In this document: one piece after another, positions 17,264 to 27,600 of the stretch
Numbering within the stretch: position 1 is the stretch's first letter
Layout of the letters: every line of letters begins with the position of its first letter
Source of the DNA: Ancylomarina sp048268005
GTDB taxonomy: Bacteria > Bacteroidota > Bacteroidia > Bacteroidales > Marinifilaceae
Assembly (NCBI GenBank): GCA_048268005.1
Contig: JBLWWJ010000002.1
Span: forward strand, 310,001 to 374,000
Direction of reading: 5' to 3'
Length of the DNA: 64,000 bases
Program-made: the position numbers and the translations under genes
Notes under the pieces: model-generated
What the model saw: the letters and a program-made list of their open reading frames with translations, nothing else
Databases searched by the model: none
What the model was told of the DNA's origin: nothing

Positions 17264-18634
17264 ATGAAAATATTTAAAATATTACTAGCAGTTGGGATTT
17301 TATTCGGAACATTCTCGTGTTCTGACGATTTTCTTGACGCCGAACTACAAACTCAAAAGAAGTTTGAGGATGGAATTAAAACATCACGTGATTTAGAATA
17401 TCTAGTTGCTGGTGTGATGAGTAAAATGAATGATAATGTATATTATGGCAGAGATTATCTTATGTTTGGTGAATTAAGATCTGACAATGCTTATAATGAC
17501 GAAGGAACAGGGCGTTTTGTAAAACCTGGTCGTTTTGATATGCTTGCCAATGATCGTTATGCTCGTGACACATGGGAGCAAATTTACTCTTGCATTCAGC
17601 AGTGTAATATTATTATCAATAATTCGACTATTGAGGAAGATGATGATGTTAAGTTTTACAAAGGTCAGGCTTATGCTTTGCGTGCTTTGTTTTATTTCGA
17701 TTTAAATCGTCTTTATGGACAAGGGTATGTTAACGTAAGCGGAACGAAGTTAGGTGTACCAATTGTTTTGGTATATGATGGTACTGCTGGAACTGCACCA
17801 TTCCCTAGATCTACTTATGCTGACGTTAATACTCGAATTGAGCAGGATTATAAAAAAGGTATTGAGTTGATGGATGGAAAGGGTGCTTATAACACCATGA
17901 ATGCTGATGCTGCATCTGCACTCTTAGGTCGTTTTTACCTTTATAATGGTAATTATGCTGATGCAATTACTTATACTAAGCCCTTGGTCAACACTTCTGT
18001 TTTATCAGATCCAAAATTATATGCTAATAGTTGGTCTTTAGAGGGAAGCGAAGAGAGTCTATTTGAGCTTTCTTATACTCAGGTTGATTACCATGGAACC
18101 AATAGTTACGCTTATATGTGGGCTGATAAAGGTTATGAGGATGTATGGGTTTCTTCGGATTTAGATGCTGTTTTCCCTGATTATGATGATGTACGTTATC
18201 CTGCAGTTTGGAACTCAAACAACAAGATTGATCACCTAATTAAATTTAATTTTAATGATAAGGATCACAACTACCGTTTGGTTCATATGGGTGAGGTTAT
18301 TATGAATTATGTTGAGGCTTGTTTTGCTTCTGGTACAGAGTTAACTGAAGCTGAGGCCGCGTTAAATGCTTTGCGTGTAGCTCGTGGAACAACTGCTGTT
18401 CTTACTGCTGATATTACGGCTGATTTCATCGCTGATGAACGTCGTAGAGAGTTAGCTACTGAAGGACATCGTTATTTTGATCTTTTGCGTAATGGAAAAG
18501 ATATTAATGCATTTGATAAAACAGGTAGAGGTCGTAATCTTATTCCTTACGGATCTAACGAATGTGCATTTCCTATCCCAGAAAGAGAAATGGATGCTAA
18601 TCAGAATTTAAAAATTCAAAATCCTGGTTATTAA
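17264..18634 (+). CDS. SusD/RagB-family outer-membrane lipoprotein, unit 1
   Basis: A 456-residue lipoprotein. I chose the ATG at 17264 (MKIFKILL) rather than an in-frame TTG nine bases earlier because it gives a normal signal peptide with a lipobox GTFSC near residues 15-19. The next residues, SDDFLD, are the usual SusD tether. The TPR-rich N-terminal half contains AYALRALFYFDLNRLYG near residues 135-151. The C-terminal RagB/SusD part has DERRRELATEGHRYFDLLR near 387-405 and ends in NPGY. It is the substrate-binding lid of the SusC barrel. At 456 residues it is the shortest of the four here. Coupled to SusC unit 1. Confidence 0.92.
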   Translation: MKIFKILLAVGILFGTFSCSDDFLDAELQTQKKFEDGIKTSRDLEYLVAGVMSKMNDNVYYGRDYLMFGELRSDNAYNDEGTGRFVKPGRFDMLANDRYARDTWEQIYSCIQQCNIIINNSTIEEDDDVKFYKGQAYALRALFYFDLNRLYGQGYVNVSGTKLGVPIVLVYDGTAGTAPFPRSTYADVNTRIEQDYKKGIELMDGKGAYNTMNADAASALLGRFYLYNGNYADAITYTKPLVNTSVLSDPKLYANSWSLEGSEESLFELSYTQVDYHGTNSYAYMWADKGYEDVWVSSDLDAVFPDYDDVRYPAVWNSNNKIDHLIKFNFNDKDHNYRLVHMGEVIMNYVEACFASGTELTEAEAALNALRVARGTTAVLTADITADFIADERRRELATEGHRYFDLLRNGKDINAFDKTGRGRNLIPYGSNECAFPIPEREMDANQNLKIQNPGY

Positions 18635-18662
18635 TACAGGTTTTCTAATACGTTTACTTAAG

Positions 18663-18692
18663 GGGTGTCCATAACAGGACACCCTTTTTTTT
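18663..18692 (+). terminator. Intrinsic terminator after SusCD unit 1
   Basis: GGGTGTCC (18663-18670) pairs with GGACACCC (18677-18684), loop of six, followed by eight T. Confidence 0.9.
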
Positions 18693-18756
18693 GTTAATAT
18701 ATTTATATGCTACTGGTTACATATCTGGATGAGAAGCGATATTTTTAAGAAAAATT

Positions 18757-18798
18757 AAGGTATTACACTCCAAATACGGATATGATACCTTTTTTTTG
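18757..18798 (+). terminator. Second terminator-like hairpin downstream of unit 1
   Basis: AAGGTAT (18757-18763) pairs with ATACCTT (18785-18791), loop 21 bases, followed by a run of T. It lies about 65 bases beyond the first terminator, so it may be a backup or may end a separate short transcript. Confidence 0.5.
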
Positions 18799-19146
18799 TT
18801 TCCTACCTAAGGGATTTCCTCTTCTATTGCTCTTGATTTAGTTCTTATTCTATGATTGTTTGCTTATTTATAAAGCCAAAATTCATGGTTTGCATAATTT
18901 GTTAGGAACAGGTATTTGTAGTTTTGTATGTAGTAGACATATTAAAAATTGCAGTTGTTTAGTATCGTGTTCTTATTTGGCTTTATTGCAGGATTTTAGA
19001 GGGTTGTTGAATTTTGTTTGTTTTTGTAAGTCTCTCGTTTTTATACCTGTACATAATTGTGTAAAAAATTCACCTTGTTAAGGATTTTTTAAGTAAAATT
19101 AACACCTGTGTTATGTTAGTTGTGTTTTCTGAAATTACAAATCGTG

Positions 19147-19177
19147 TTTGTTGATTTAAGATTTTTTCACACTTTTG
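19147..19177 (+). promoter_or_regulatory. Conserved promoter of SusC unit 2 (TTTG-N19-CACTTTTG)
   Basis: TTTG at 19147-19150, 19 bases, CACTTTTG at 19170-19177; 167 bases before the start codon. The shared core runs from the T-tract through CACACTTTTGG. Confidence 0.7.
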
Positions 19178-19344
19178 GCATGCCTTTGATTAACTAATCA
19201 AAACCTTTTTGGAGCCGTAATAGTCAATTGTACTGTTGCTTGGGTTTTGATCTTTGATCAATGGGATGAAAAACCTAAAAATTGAGATTAACATTTGTTA
19301 ATATTCGTTTTGGGCTGATTAATTAACGACTAACTTAAAAATTC

Positions 19345-22300
19345 ATGAAAAAAAATCTATTTTCGATGTTAATCCTATGCTTAATAGGATTGCAGAGCGT
19401 TTTTGCTCAGGATCGAGAAGTTTCAGGGGTAGTAACATCTGCGGATGATGGGCTATCGATCCCTGGGGTTTCTGTAATTATTAAGGGAACAACAATTGGA
19501 ACCACGACTGATTTCGATGGTAAGTATTCAATTAGTGTACCTGAAGGAAACGAAGTTCTAGTATTCTCATTTGTTGGGATGAAAACTACCGAGTTACCAG
19601 TAACTTCTAATACTATTAATTTAGTAATGGAATCTGAGTCTATTGGGGTAGATGAGGTAATGGTTGTAGCTTACGGTACCGCTAAGAAGTCTAGCTTTAC
19701 AGGTTCTGCTTCGGTTGTAAACAAAGAAGATTTACAGAAAATGCAGGTTGCCGACGTTTCTAAGGCTTTAGAAGGATTGACTTCCGGTGTACAAGTTACT
19801 TCTGGTAGTGGACAGCCGGGTGCTGGATCTACTATTCGTATTCGTGGTATCGGTTCTGTTAATGCAAGCGCTGACCCACTAATCGTTTTGGATGGTTTCC
19901 CATATGGTGGAAAATTAAATTCAATTCCTACTTCTGATATTGCTTCTCTTAACGTATTGAAAGATGCTTCTGCAACTTCTCTTTACGGTTCTCGTGCTGC
20001 GAATGGTGTAATCATTATTACAACCAATCAAGGTAAAAAAGGAAAGACTAGTTTTAACGTAAAATTAACTACTGGTATTTCTTCAAGAGCATATCCTGAG
20101 TATGATAGAGTTAATTCTGAAGAATATTATGAATTATTCTGGCAAAAGCTATACAATACAGTAAAAGCTGGTAGCCCAGGTTACGAAGATGCTGATTATA
20201 GAGCATATGCTTCTTCTAACTTAATTGGTGAAGTTGGTAACTACAATATCTATAAAGATGTTGCGGATGATGCTGTTGTTGACCCTACAACTGGTAAAGT
20301 TGATCGTAGTTATACGAAGAAGTGGAATGACAACTGGTCAGACGAAATGGAAGATAATTCTGCATTGCGTAAAGATTTAGTTATTAGCGCTTCAGGCGGT
20401 AATGAAAAATCAAAATTCTTTATCTCTGCTAATGTCTTGGATGAATCAGGTGTTATGGTGCAGTCTAAGTTTAAGAGATACTCTATGCGTGCATCTGCAA
20501 ACAGCCAAATGAAAGACTGGATTAAGGTTAAAATGAGTATTGCTGCTTCTACATCAGAACAAAATGCTCCTACTTCTTCAGGTTCAAGTTATGTGAATCC
20601 ATTTATGTTTACACGTATGATTGCTCCTATTTATCCTGTATATCAGTACAATAAAGAGGGTGTTCGTCAGTACGATGCTAAAGGGAATGACATGTATGAT
20701 TATGGTATCGGTTATGGACGTACTCGTAAGTATGCTGCAAACTCAAATCCTCTAGGTGTAATTAATCTTGATACTCGTAATTATACAAATGATGTTGTAA
20801 CTGCTCGTACAGGTGTTGAATTTAAATTATACGAAGGCTTAACTTTCGAGGTTAATGCTAGTGCTGATTATAGAGGTTATTCTTACCTACGTCATCAGAA
20901 TAAGAACTTTGGTGATGCGGATTCTTTCGGAGGTCGTTCAACTCGTTCTTCAAGTCGTACATTTACGTTTATGAGTAATCAGTTATTGAAGTGGGAGAAA
21001 AACTTCGATGATCACAATCTTAATATTTTAGTAGGACACGAATCAGAGGAGCATAAATATAACTATTTATCTGCTACTCGTACAGGTTTCCCATTCCCTG
21101 GTGCTGTTGAATTAGATGCTGCTGCTGTAGCTGAAGGATCTTCTTCATATGAAGATAACCGTGGTATGGAGTCATACTTATCTCGTATTGGTTATGATTA
21201 CCAAAATAAGTATTATTTAACCTTAAGTTTCCGTTCTGATGCATCTTCTCGTTTCCATAAGGATAATAGAGTTGGATACTTCTGGTCTATTGGTGGATCA
21301 TGGAGAGTATCAGAAGAGAATTTCATGCAGAATGTTTCTTTTGTTGATGACTTGAAAGTTAAAGCTTCTTATGGTACTACAGGTAACGATCAGGTAGGCC
21401 TTTATGCATATGCTGGTCTTTACGGATTAGGTTATAACAACCTTGATGAAGCTGGTATTTTAGCATCTCGTTTAGAGACTAACGAATTGAAGTGGGAAAA
21501 GAATGAGACATTAAATGTTGGTCTTGAAACTCGTTTGTTTGATCGTTTCACTGTAGGTCTTGAGTATTACGATAGAGAAAGTAAGGATTTATTATTCGAT
21601 CAACCATTAGCTCCTTCAACAGGTTTTACTTCTTTTGATGCTAATATCGGATCTATTCGTAACTATGGTTTCGAATTTGAACTTATGGCTAATGTTATGA
21701 AAGGTGATTTAACATGGGATGTCATGTTTAATATTTCTAAGAACATCAACGAAATTACAGAGTTACCACAAGAGGAAATGCTAGTTGGTACTAAGAAATG
21801 GAAAGTTGGTAAGTCTATCTACGATTTCTACATTAGAGAATACGCTGGTGTAAATAAAACAAATGGTAAAGCCCAGTATTGGATGGATGAGGAAGTTGAT
21901 GGAAAAATTACTAAGGTGAAAACTGAAAGTTATGATAGTGCAGATAGATATTATCAAGGTTCATCTCTACCTGATTGGGTAGGTGGTATCACAAATAGAT
22001 TATCTTATAAAGGATTAGACCTTACAATTGTTAATGCATTTTCTATCGGTGGTCAGATCTATGACGGTTCATATGCTTCATTAATGCACTCAGGTGGATC
22101 TAATGGTACTGGATGGCACAAGGATATGTTAGATACTTGGTCAACAATGAATCCTAATGGTTCTCAACCTATTCTTGATGAAGATCAAAACTCTAACGCA
22201 ACGTCTACAAAATTCTTAACTAGTGCTGATTACTTCAAATTAAGAAATATCACATTAGGTTATAAGTTGCCTGAACATATTGCTCATAAAGTAAAAATGG

Positions 22301-22449
22301 AGTCTATCCGTGTTTATGCTTCAGGTGATAACTTGTTTATGACTTCTAAGCGTACTGGTTTGGATCCTCAGCAAAGTTTGAGTGGTACTACTGATAATGC
22401 TTATTCGCCAATTAGAACGATCTCTTTTGGTATTGACGTTAAATTTTAA
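19345..22449 (+). CDS. SusC/RagA-family TonB-linked outer-membrane transporter, unit 2
   Basis: A 1034-residue SusC homologue, the longest of the four. The signal peptide ends VFAQ (residue 22), a carboxypeptidase-like domain spans about 26-96, the TonB-box region VDEVMVVAYGT follows near 102-112, and the plug signature is ATSLYGSRAANGVIIITT near 210-227. The barrel ends ISFGIDVKF. Its first 120 codons match units 3 and 4 closely, and the rest is distinct. Arginine is written mostly as CGT, more strongly than in units 3 and 4, which suggests high expression. The SusD partner follows after 12 bases. Substrate not deducible. Confidence 0.93.
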   Translation: MKKNLFSMLILCLIGLQSVFAQDREVSGVVTSADDGLSIPGVSVIIKGTTIGTTTDFDGKYSISVPEGNEVLVFSFVGMKTTELPVTSNTINLVMESESIGVDEVMVVAYGTAKKSSFTGSASVVNKEDLQKMQVADVSKALEGLTSGVQVTSGSGQPGAGSTIRIRGIGSVNASADPLIVLDGFPYGGKLNSIPTSDIASLNVLKDASATSLYGSRAANGVIIITTNQGKKGKTSFNVKLTTGISSRAYPEYDRVNSEEYYELFWQKLYNTVKAGSPGYEDADYRAYASSNLIGEVGNYNIYKDVADDAVVDPTTGKVDRSYTKKWNDNWSDEMEDNSALRKDLVISASGGNEKSKFFISANVLDESGVMVQSKFKRYSMRASANSQMKDWIKVKMSIAASTSEQNAPTSSGSSYVNPFMFTRMIAPIYPVYQYNKEGVRQYDAKGNDMYDYGIGYGRTRKYAANSNPLGVINLDTRNYTNDVVTARTGVEFKLYEGLTFEVNASADYRGYSYLRHQNKNFGDADSFGGRSTRSSSRTFTFMSNQLLKWEKNFDDHNLNILVGHESEEHKYNYLSATRTGFPFPGAVELDAAAVAEGSSSYEDNRGMESYLSRIGYDYQNKYYLTLSFRSDASSRFHKDNRVGYFWSIGGSWRVSEENFMQNVSFVDDLKVKASYGTTGNDQVGLYAYAGLYGLGYNNLDEAGILASRLETNELKWEKNETLNVGLETRLFDRFTVGLEYYDRESKDLLFDQPLAPSTGFTSFDANIGSIRNYGFEFELMANVMKGDLTWDVMFNISKNINEITELPQEEMLVGTKKWKVGKSIYDFYIREYAGVNKTNGKAQYWMDEEVDGKITKVKTESYDSADRYYQGSSLPDWVGGITNRLSYKGLDLTIVNAFSIGGQIYDGSYASLMHSGGSNGTGWHKDMLDTWSTMNPNGSQPILDEDQNSNATSTKFLTSADYFKLRNITLGYKLPEHIAHKVKMESIRVYASGDNLFMTSKRTGLDPQQSLSGTTDNAYSPIRTISFGIDVKF

Positions 22450-22461
22450 TAAAAGAATACT

Positions 22462-23940
22462 ATGAAAAGAATATATATAATTTTCTCTCTAGTTGGACTT
22501 CTTTTTATGGGAGCTTGTTCTGGAGATTTATTAGACACTAAACCATCTGATTCAGTTTCATTTGATGAAGCAGAGGGAAGTCTAGATGGAATGAATGCCC
22601 TACTTGAAGGGATGTATCGTCATATGAATAGTTATGGCGAGGGTGGTCGTCATGACCAATTTGGAACTAAGGCCGTTGATTTAGTTGCTGATTTAGCAGG
22701 TGAAGATATGCCAATTGAGTACAGTCACTGGTTTGGAACAGATTATAAATTAATCTACCCTACTATTGCAAGTTATTCAAGAACCGCTTTTCTTTGGAAC
22801 TTCCATTATAAGTTAATTGATAATGCAAACAGAGTATTAACAGCAATCGAAAAGATTGAAGTTACTGAAGCTGAAGAACCATATTTTAATCAAATTAAGG
22901 GTGAAGCTTCTGCGCTTCGTGCTTGGGCGTATTTCAGATTGATTCGTTTGTACCAGCATACTTACGATGGATATCAAGATGCTCCTGGTGTACCTCTTTA
23001 TACTACACCTACTGATATTACAACTAAGGGTAAAGCTAGGGGAACTGTAGCGGATGTTTATACTCAGATTGTTTCTGATATGGATATTGCTGTTGCTGCT
23101 CTTGCTGATGCTAGTGGTAGAAATTCAATTTCTCGAATTAATTTAGCTGTTGCTCAGGGTATTTATGCTCGTGTTGCTCTTGAAATGAGAGATTGGACAA
23201 AAGCTGCTTCAATGGCAAAAGCTGCTCGTGCTGATTACAGTTTGATGTCTGCATCACTTTTCACAAAGGGATTCGACAATGTTAAAGACTTCGGTTACAT
23301 GTGGGGATTTGAAGTAAACGATGAGCAATCAGGTATCTATGCTTCGTTTATCTCTCATATTGACTATACTGTTGGTGGTTATGCTGGTTTAGGTTACTCA
23401 AGAAAATTAATGAGTTCTAAGCTATATGCTACTATGGTTGATGGAGATGTTCGTAAGGAGCTTGTTGATCCTGCAAACTATCGTAACAAAAAGTATAATG
23501 GTGGTGAAGACAAAGGTTTTAGTGCTGATAACTTGATGATGCGTGGCGAAGAAATGCTTCTGATTGAGGCAGAAGCTGAAGCTCGTCTAACTAACGATGC
23601 GACTGCTCAGACTTTGATCAAGGAACTTCGTGATGTTCGTTACAACTATGTTGAGCCAGCTGCTGGTCCTACTTCTACGACTGTTACTGAAACAGGTGCT
23701 GCTTTGGTAGACCTTATTTTACTTGAAAGACGTATTGAATTATGGGGCGAAGGTTTCAGAATGTTCGATATTAAGAGAAATAAAGAAACTATGGATAGAA
23801 CAGGTTCTAACCATAAAGCAAATTACAATTCTTTCGCTGGAATGACTGTTCCTGCAGAAAGTCGTTACTTTAGATATGCAATTCCACAGGATGAAATTGA
23901 TGCTAATGATCTAATTAACGCTGAAGATCAGAATGAGTAG
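22462..23940 (+). CDS. SusD/RagB-family outer-membrane lipoprotein, unit 2
   Basis: A 492-residue lipoprotein: signal peptide with lipobox FMGAC near residue 19, then SGDLLDTKPSD. The helical N-terminal half has GEASALRAWAYFRLIRLYQ near residues 149-167. The SusD C-terminal signature LLERRIELWGEGFRMFDIKR lies near 420-439. Unlike the other three it ends INAEDQNE rather than in NPGY. It pairs with SusC unit 2 and is followed by a GC-rich terminator. Confidence 0.92.
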   Translation: MKRIYIIFSLVGLLFMGACSGDLLDTKPSDSVSFDEAEGSLDGMNALLEGMYRHMNSYGEGGRHDQFGTKAVDLVADLAGEDMPIEYSHWFGTDYKLIYPTIASYSRTAFLWNFHYKLIDNANRVLTAIEKIEVTEAEEPYFNQIKGEASALRAWAYFRLIRLYQHTYDGYQDAPGVPLYTTPTDITTKGKARGTVADVYTQIVSDMDIAVAALADASGRNSISRINLAVAQGIYARVALEMRDWTKAASMAKAARADYSLMSASLFTKGFDNVKDFGYMWGFEVNDEQSGIYASFISHIDYTVGGYAGLGYSRKLMSSKLYATMVDGDVRKELVDPANYRNKKYNGGEDKGFSADNLMMRGEEMLLIEAEAEARLTNDATAQTLIKELRDVRYNYVEPAAGPTSTTVTETGAALVDLILLERRIELWGEGFRMFDIKRNKETMDRTGSNHKANYNSFAGMTVPAESRYFRYAIPQDEIDANDLINAEDQNE

Positions 23941-23964
23941 TAGATGTTTTCTATTATAATATTT

Positions 23965-23994
23965 AAGGCTGCCCAATGGGCAGCCTTTTTTTTT
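23965..23994 (+). terminator. Intrinsic terminator after SusCD unit 2
   Basis: AAGGCTGCCC (23965-23974) pairs with GGGCAGCCTT (23978-23987), loop AAT, followed by a T-run. The arms are nearly the same as those of the unit 3 terminator. Confidence 0.92.
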
Positions 23995-24448
23995 GTCAAA
24001 TATTCAGGTGATATTATATAAGTAATATGCTGTTTATTTTAAGATTAGATTAAAAAAGGTCCTGGTTCATTATTTCTAGATAGTACAAAATTATTTTAGG
24101 TGAATATAAAAAAATGCGATTTCTTGGTTTTTATCTTGTTTTTCTCCTTTGTGAATCTTTTGTTAATAACCATATGTCCTATAACATTTTGTGTTTTTTT
24201 CACAATTGAGGAAGTTCACAAATTGATAATCAAACTTAAGTATTATCTAGTTTTTGTGTCGCTTATGTTTGTTTTAAGTTTTATTATGTAATTGCTTGTT
24301 CGTAAGTTCTATAGATTGTCTTTGTGTTTGTGATGGATAGTTTAGAATGTGATATTATCAGCTTATGTTTTTTGACTTTTTGATTGGAAATTTAAATTTG
24401 TTTTTTTTTGTAAAACTAGCTGCGTGTTTTATGTTGTCTGGTTTTTTG

Positions 24449-24479
24449 TTTGTTGGTTTAAGTTTTTTTCACACTTTTG
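24449..24479 (+). promoter_or_regulatory. Conserved promoter of SusC unit 3 (TTTG-N19-CACTTTTG)
   Basis: TTTG at 24449-24452, 19 bases, CACTTTTG at 24472-24479; 163 bases before the start codon. Confidence 0.7.
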
Positions 24480-24502
24480 GCTTCGCAAAAAAATAAAATT
24501 TA

Positions 24503-24609
24503 ACATCTATGAGATGCTGGACTTGCCGAAATTAGGGGTTTGGGTGAGTTTAGAGTTTTATTTTGAGTGAATTAAAGACGGTTTACTTTATCTAAAAGTT
24601 ATAGTAAAC
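24503..24609 (+). promoter_or_regulatory. Structured 5' leader of SusC unit 3
   Basis: Two hairpins are visible: CATCT/AGATG (about 24504-24516) and GTTTACT/AGTAAAC (24581-24587 with 24603-24609, a mismatch and two further pairs inside). The second is matched in unit 4 with an A-T to G-C pair change. The leader then runs through a conserved tail, TTAACCACTAACTAAAAATTC, into the start codon. This suggests RNA-level control, but no ligand or known riboswitch class is recognised. Confidence 0.5.
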
Positions 24610-24642
24610 TGAAAATTTGAATTAACCACTAACTAAAAATTC

Positions 24643-27600
24643 ATGAAAAAAAATCTATTTTCGATGTTAATCCTATGTCTAATAGGATTACAGAGCGTTT
24701 TGGCTCAAAGTCGAGAAGTTTCAGGGATCGTCACATCAGCTGATGATGGACTATCTATTCCTGGAGTTTCTGTAATTATTAAAGGTACCACTATCGGAAC
24801 AACGACCGATTTTGATGGTAAGTACACAATCGCTACTGAAGAAGGACAAACTCTTGTTTTCTCCTTTGTAGGTATGAAAACAACTGAATTGCCAGCAAAC
24901 ACTGATGTTATTAATTTGGTTATGAGATCTGAGTCGATTGGTATGGACGAGGTAATGGTTGTTGCATACGGTACAACCAAAAAATCATCTTTTACAGGAG
25001 CTGCATCTTCTGTAGGTTCTGATGAGTTAACGAAAAGTGCTTCTAGTGATGTAATCCAGTCTATGCAAGGTAAAATTGCAGGTGTTTCTGTTGTGTCAAC
25101 TACTGGAAAGACTGGAGAAACAGCTAAAATTAGAATTCGTGGTGTAGGTTCTTATGGTGCAGATTCTGACCCACTATATGTTATCGATGGAATACCTGGT
25201 GCTCCTATGCCAAATAGTGAGGATATTGCTTCGATGACTATTTTGAAAGACGCTGCAGCGTCTTCTTTATATGGATCACGTGCTGCAAACGGTGTTGTTG
25301 TGATAACTACCAAGCAAGGTAAGAAAGGTGAAACAAAGTTTTCTGTACAATATAAGAAAGGTATTTCTCAATTAACAACAGGTGAATTCGAGACATTAGG
25401 TGCTGCTGATTTTTACGCAAAATCATGGGAAGGTTTGTACAATAAAGCTAGATATGTAGATGAGAAAGATGTTGCATCTTCTGCGGCTTATGCAAATACT
25501 GAACTTAGAGGAGCTGTTGGCTTTAATCCTTACAATCTTGATAACCCCTATGATGATAAAGGTAAGCTAAAAGATAATGCTCAATTGATGTATGACGAGG
25601 ATTGGCAAGATGCTTTGTTTAGAACAGGAGAGACTGATGCTTTTGATTTTAGTGCTTCTGGAGGTTCTGAGAAAATTAGCTTCTATTTCTCTGGTTCATA
25701 TTATAATGAGAAAGGTATTTCTATTGAGGATGATTATAAGCGTTATACTGCTAAAGTAAATGTTTCATCACAAATCAATGAGAGACTAAAGATTGGTGTT
25801 AATACAACAATGAAACATTCTGAATCTAAGGATCTAGGAGATTCAGCATCTGAGAATAATGGCTTCTATAATATGAATACATTTTCGGCTATTACACCAA
25901 TTTTTCAACTAGATGATAACTTTAAACCAGTAGTGGATGCTAATGGTAATAAGGTTTACAACTACAAGAATAAGATTGCAAATGATTATAATCCAATCGG
26001 TTTGTATCATGCAAATGCCAGAGGAACAAAAGCTAATTACATATTTTTCTCACCTTACGCTGATGTCAAATTAGCAAAGGACTTGATGTTTAATACCAAA
26101 ATGGCTGTTAGATACGGTAATGGTTCTGAGTTCTCTTTTAATAATCCTTTTCATGGTGCAGGACCTTCAGATGGAGGTAACTCATACAAGGAGAGTTGGG
26201 AAAGTCAAAGAATTACAACTTCTAACTATTTAACATATAATAAAAGTTTTGGTGATCATGGATTGAATTTCATGTTGGGATCCGAATATGAGTCTTATGA
26301 ATATCATGAACTGGCTGCAAGAGGAACTGGTTACCCATTAAATAAAGCCTCAATTGAGTTATCTATTGCTCAAAAACCAGCAATGATTTATTCTAGAACC
26401 TTGGAGGATGCATTAATTTCATACTTCGCTCAAGTGAAATATGATTATAAAGATAAGTACTATAGTTCATTTAGTTACCGTCGTGATGGTTCTTCAAAAT
26501 TTGGTAGTGCTAATAGATGGGGTAACTTTTGGTCTGTTGGAGGATCTTGGAGAATAAATCAAGAGAGCTTCATGGAAGATTTATCATTTGTTGATGATCT
26601 AAAATTAAGAGCTAGTTATGGAATAAATGGAACTGAAGCTATCGATAGATATAAGTATGATGATTTATATTCTATGGGTTCTAATTATAATGATCAATCA
26701 GGTTTGACTCATACTCAATTGCCTAATCCAGAACTTGGATGGGAGGAGAATGCAACCTTTAATATTGGTGTTGATTTTGCATTTTTGAGTAAGTATAAGG
26801 CTACTCTTGAGTATTATAATAAGCAAACTTCTGACTTGTTGATGCAACAGCCTATTTCAGGAACCACAGGTTTTACTGAAAAGACTGTGAATATCGGTGC
26901 TATCGAAAACAAAGGTTTTGAATTCTCTTTTGATGCAGAACTTATGTCTACACAGGATTTCAGATGGGACGCTTCCTTCAATATTTCTTACAACCAAAAT
27001 GAATGGACAGAATTGCCTCAAGATGAAATCATCGATGGAAGTAAGAGATATGCTGTTGGAAAAGGTCGTTACAATTTTTATTTAAAAGAATGGGCCGGAG
27101 TTGATAAAACCAATGGTAATCCTTTATGGTACATGAATGAGAAAGATGCAGATGGTAATTTAACAGGGGAAAAGGTAACAACTTCTTCATATACAGCTGC
27201 TAGTTATTATGATTTTGGAGATGCAACTCCTAATGTGTTTGTAAATCTATCTAATAGTTTTTCTTATAAAGGCTTTGATTTATCATTTCAGATTTATGGT
27301 GCTTTTGGTGGTCAAATATACGACGACCTTACTGCAACGACTATGCATGGAGGATCTAAGCCTGGACGCCAGTTAAATCAGAAAGTTATGAATTCCTGGT
27401 CGGAGTCAAATACCAATACAGATGTTCCAATGTATATTTATAATACAAAGAATAATGCTGAGAAAATGTCTAGTAGATTCTTATCTAGTAGTGATTTTGT
27501 AAGATTGAAGTCTGTAAACTTAGCTTATACGGTAGATAATGATAAGACGAAAAAATATGGAGTAAGTAATTTGAAATTTTACTTCCTAGGTGAGAACTTA

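Larger units (their letters stand above)
18635..19344. other. 710-base non-coding region between SusCD units 1 and 2
   Basis: It contains two terminator-like hairpins (18663-18692 and 18757-18798), an AT-rich stretch with no supported gene (18800-19140), then the promoter (19147-19177) and structured leader of unit 2. The leader has hairpins TTTGATTA/TAATCAAA (19185-19202) and TTGATC/GATCAA (19247-19261). Confidence 0.7.
23941..24642. other. 702-base non-coding region between SusCD units 2 and 3
   Basis: It holds the unit 2 terminator, a very AT-rich stretch (24000-24440) with only a weak 63-codon GTG-start ORF that I do not accept, the unit 3 promoter (24449-24479) and a 163-base leader closely similar to that of unit 4. 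Confidence 0.7.

Noticed and set aside
18860..19081. 73-codon ORF between SusCD units 1 and 2
   Set aside because: It has unusual composition (Cys-, His- and Leu-rich), no recognisable start signal or domain, and lies in an AT-rich intergenic stretch just before the unit 2 promoter.
24100..24291. 63-codon hydrophobic ORF with a GTG start
   Set aside because: It is extremely AT-rich, so the hydrophobicity comes from T-rich codons. No promoter, no homology that I recognise, and the corresponding place before unit 4 has no such frame.
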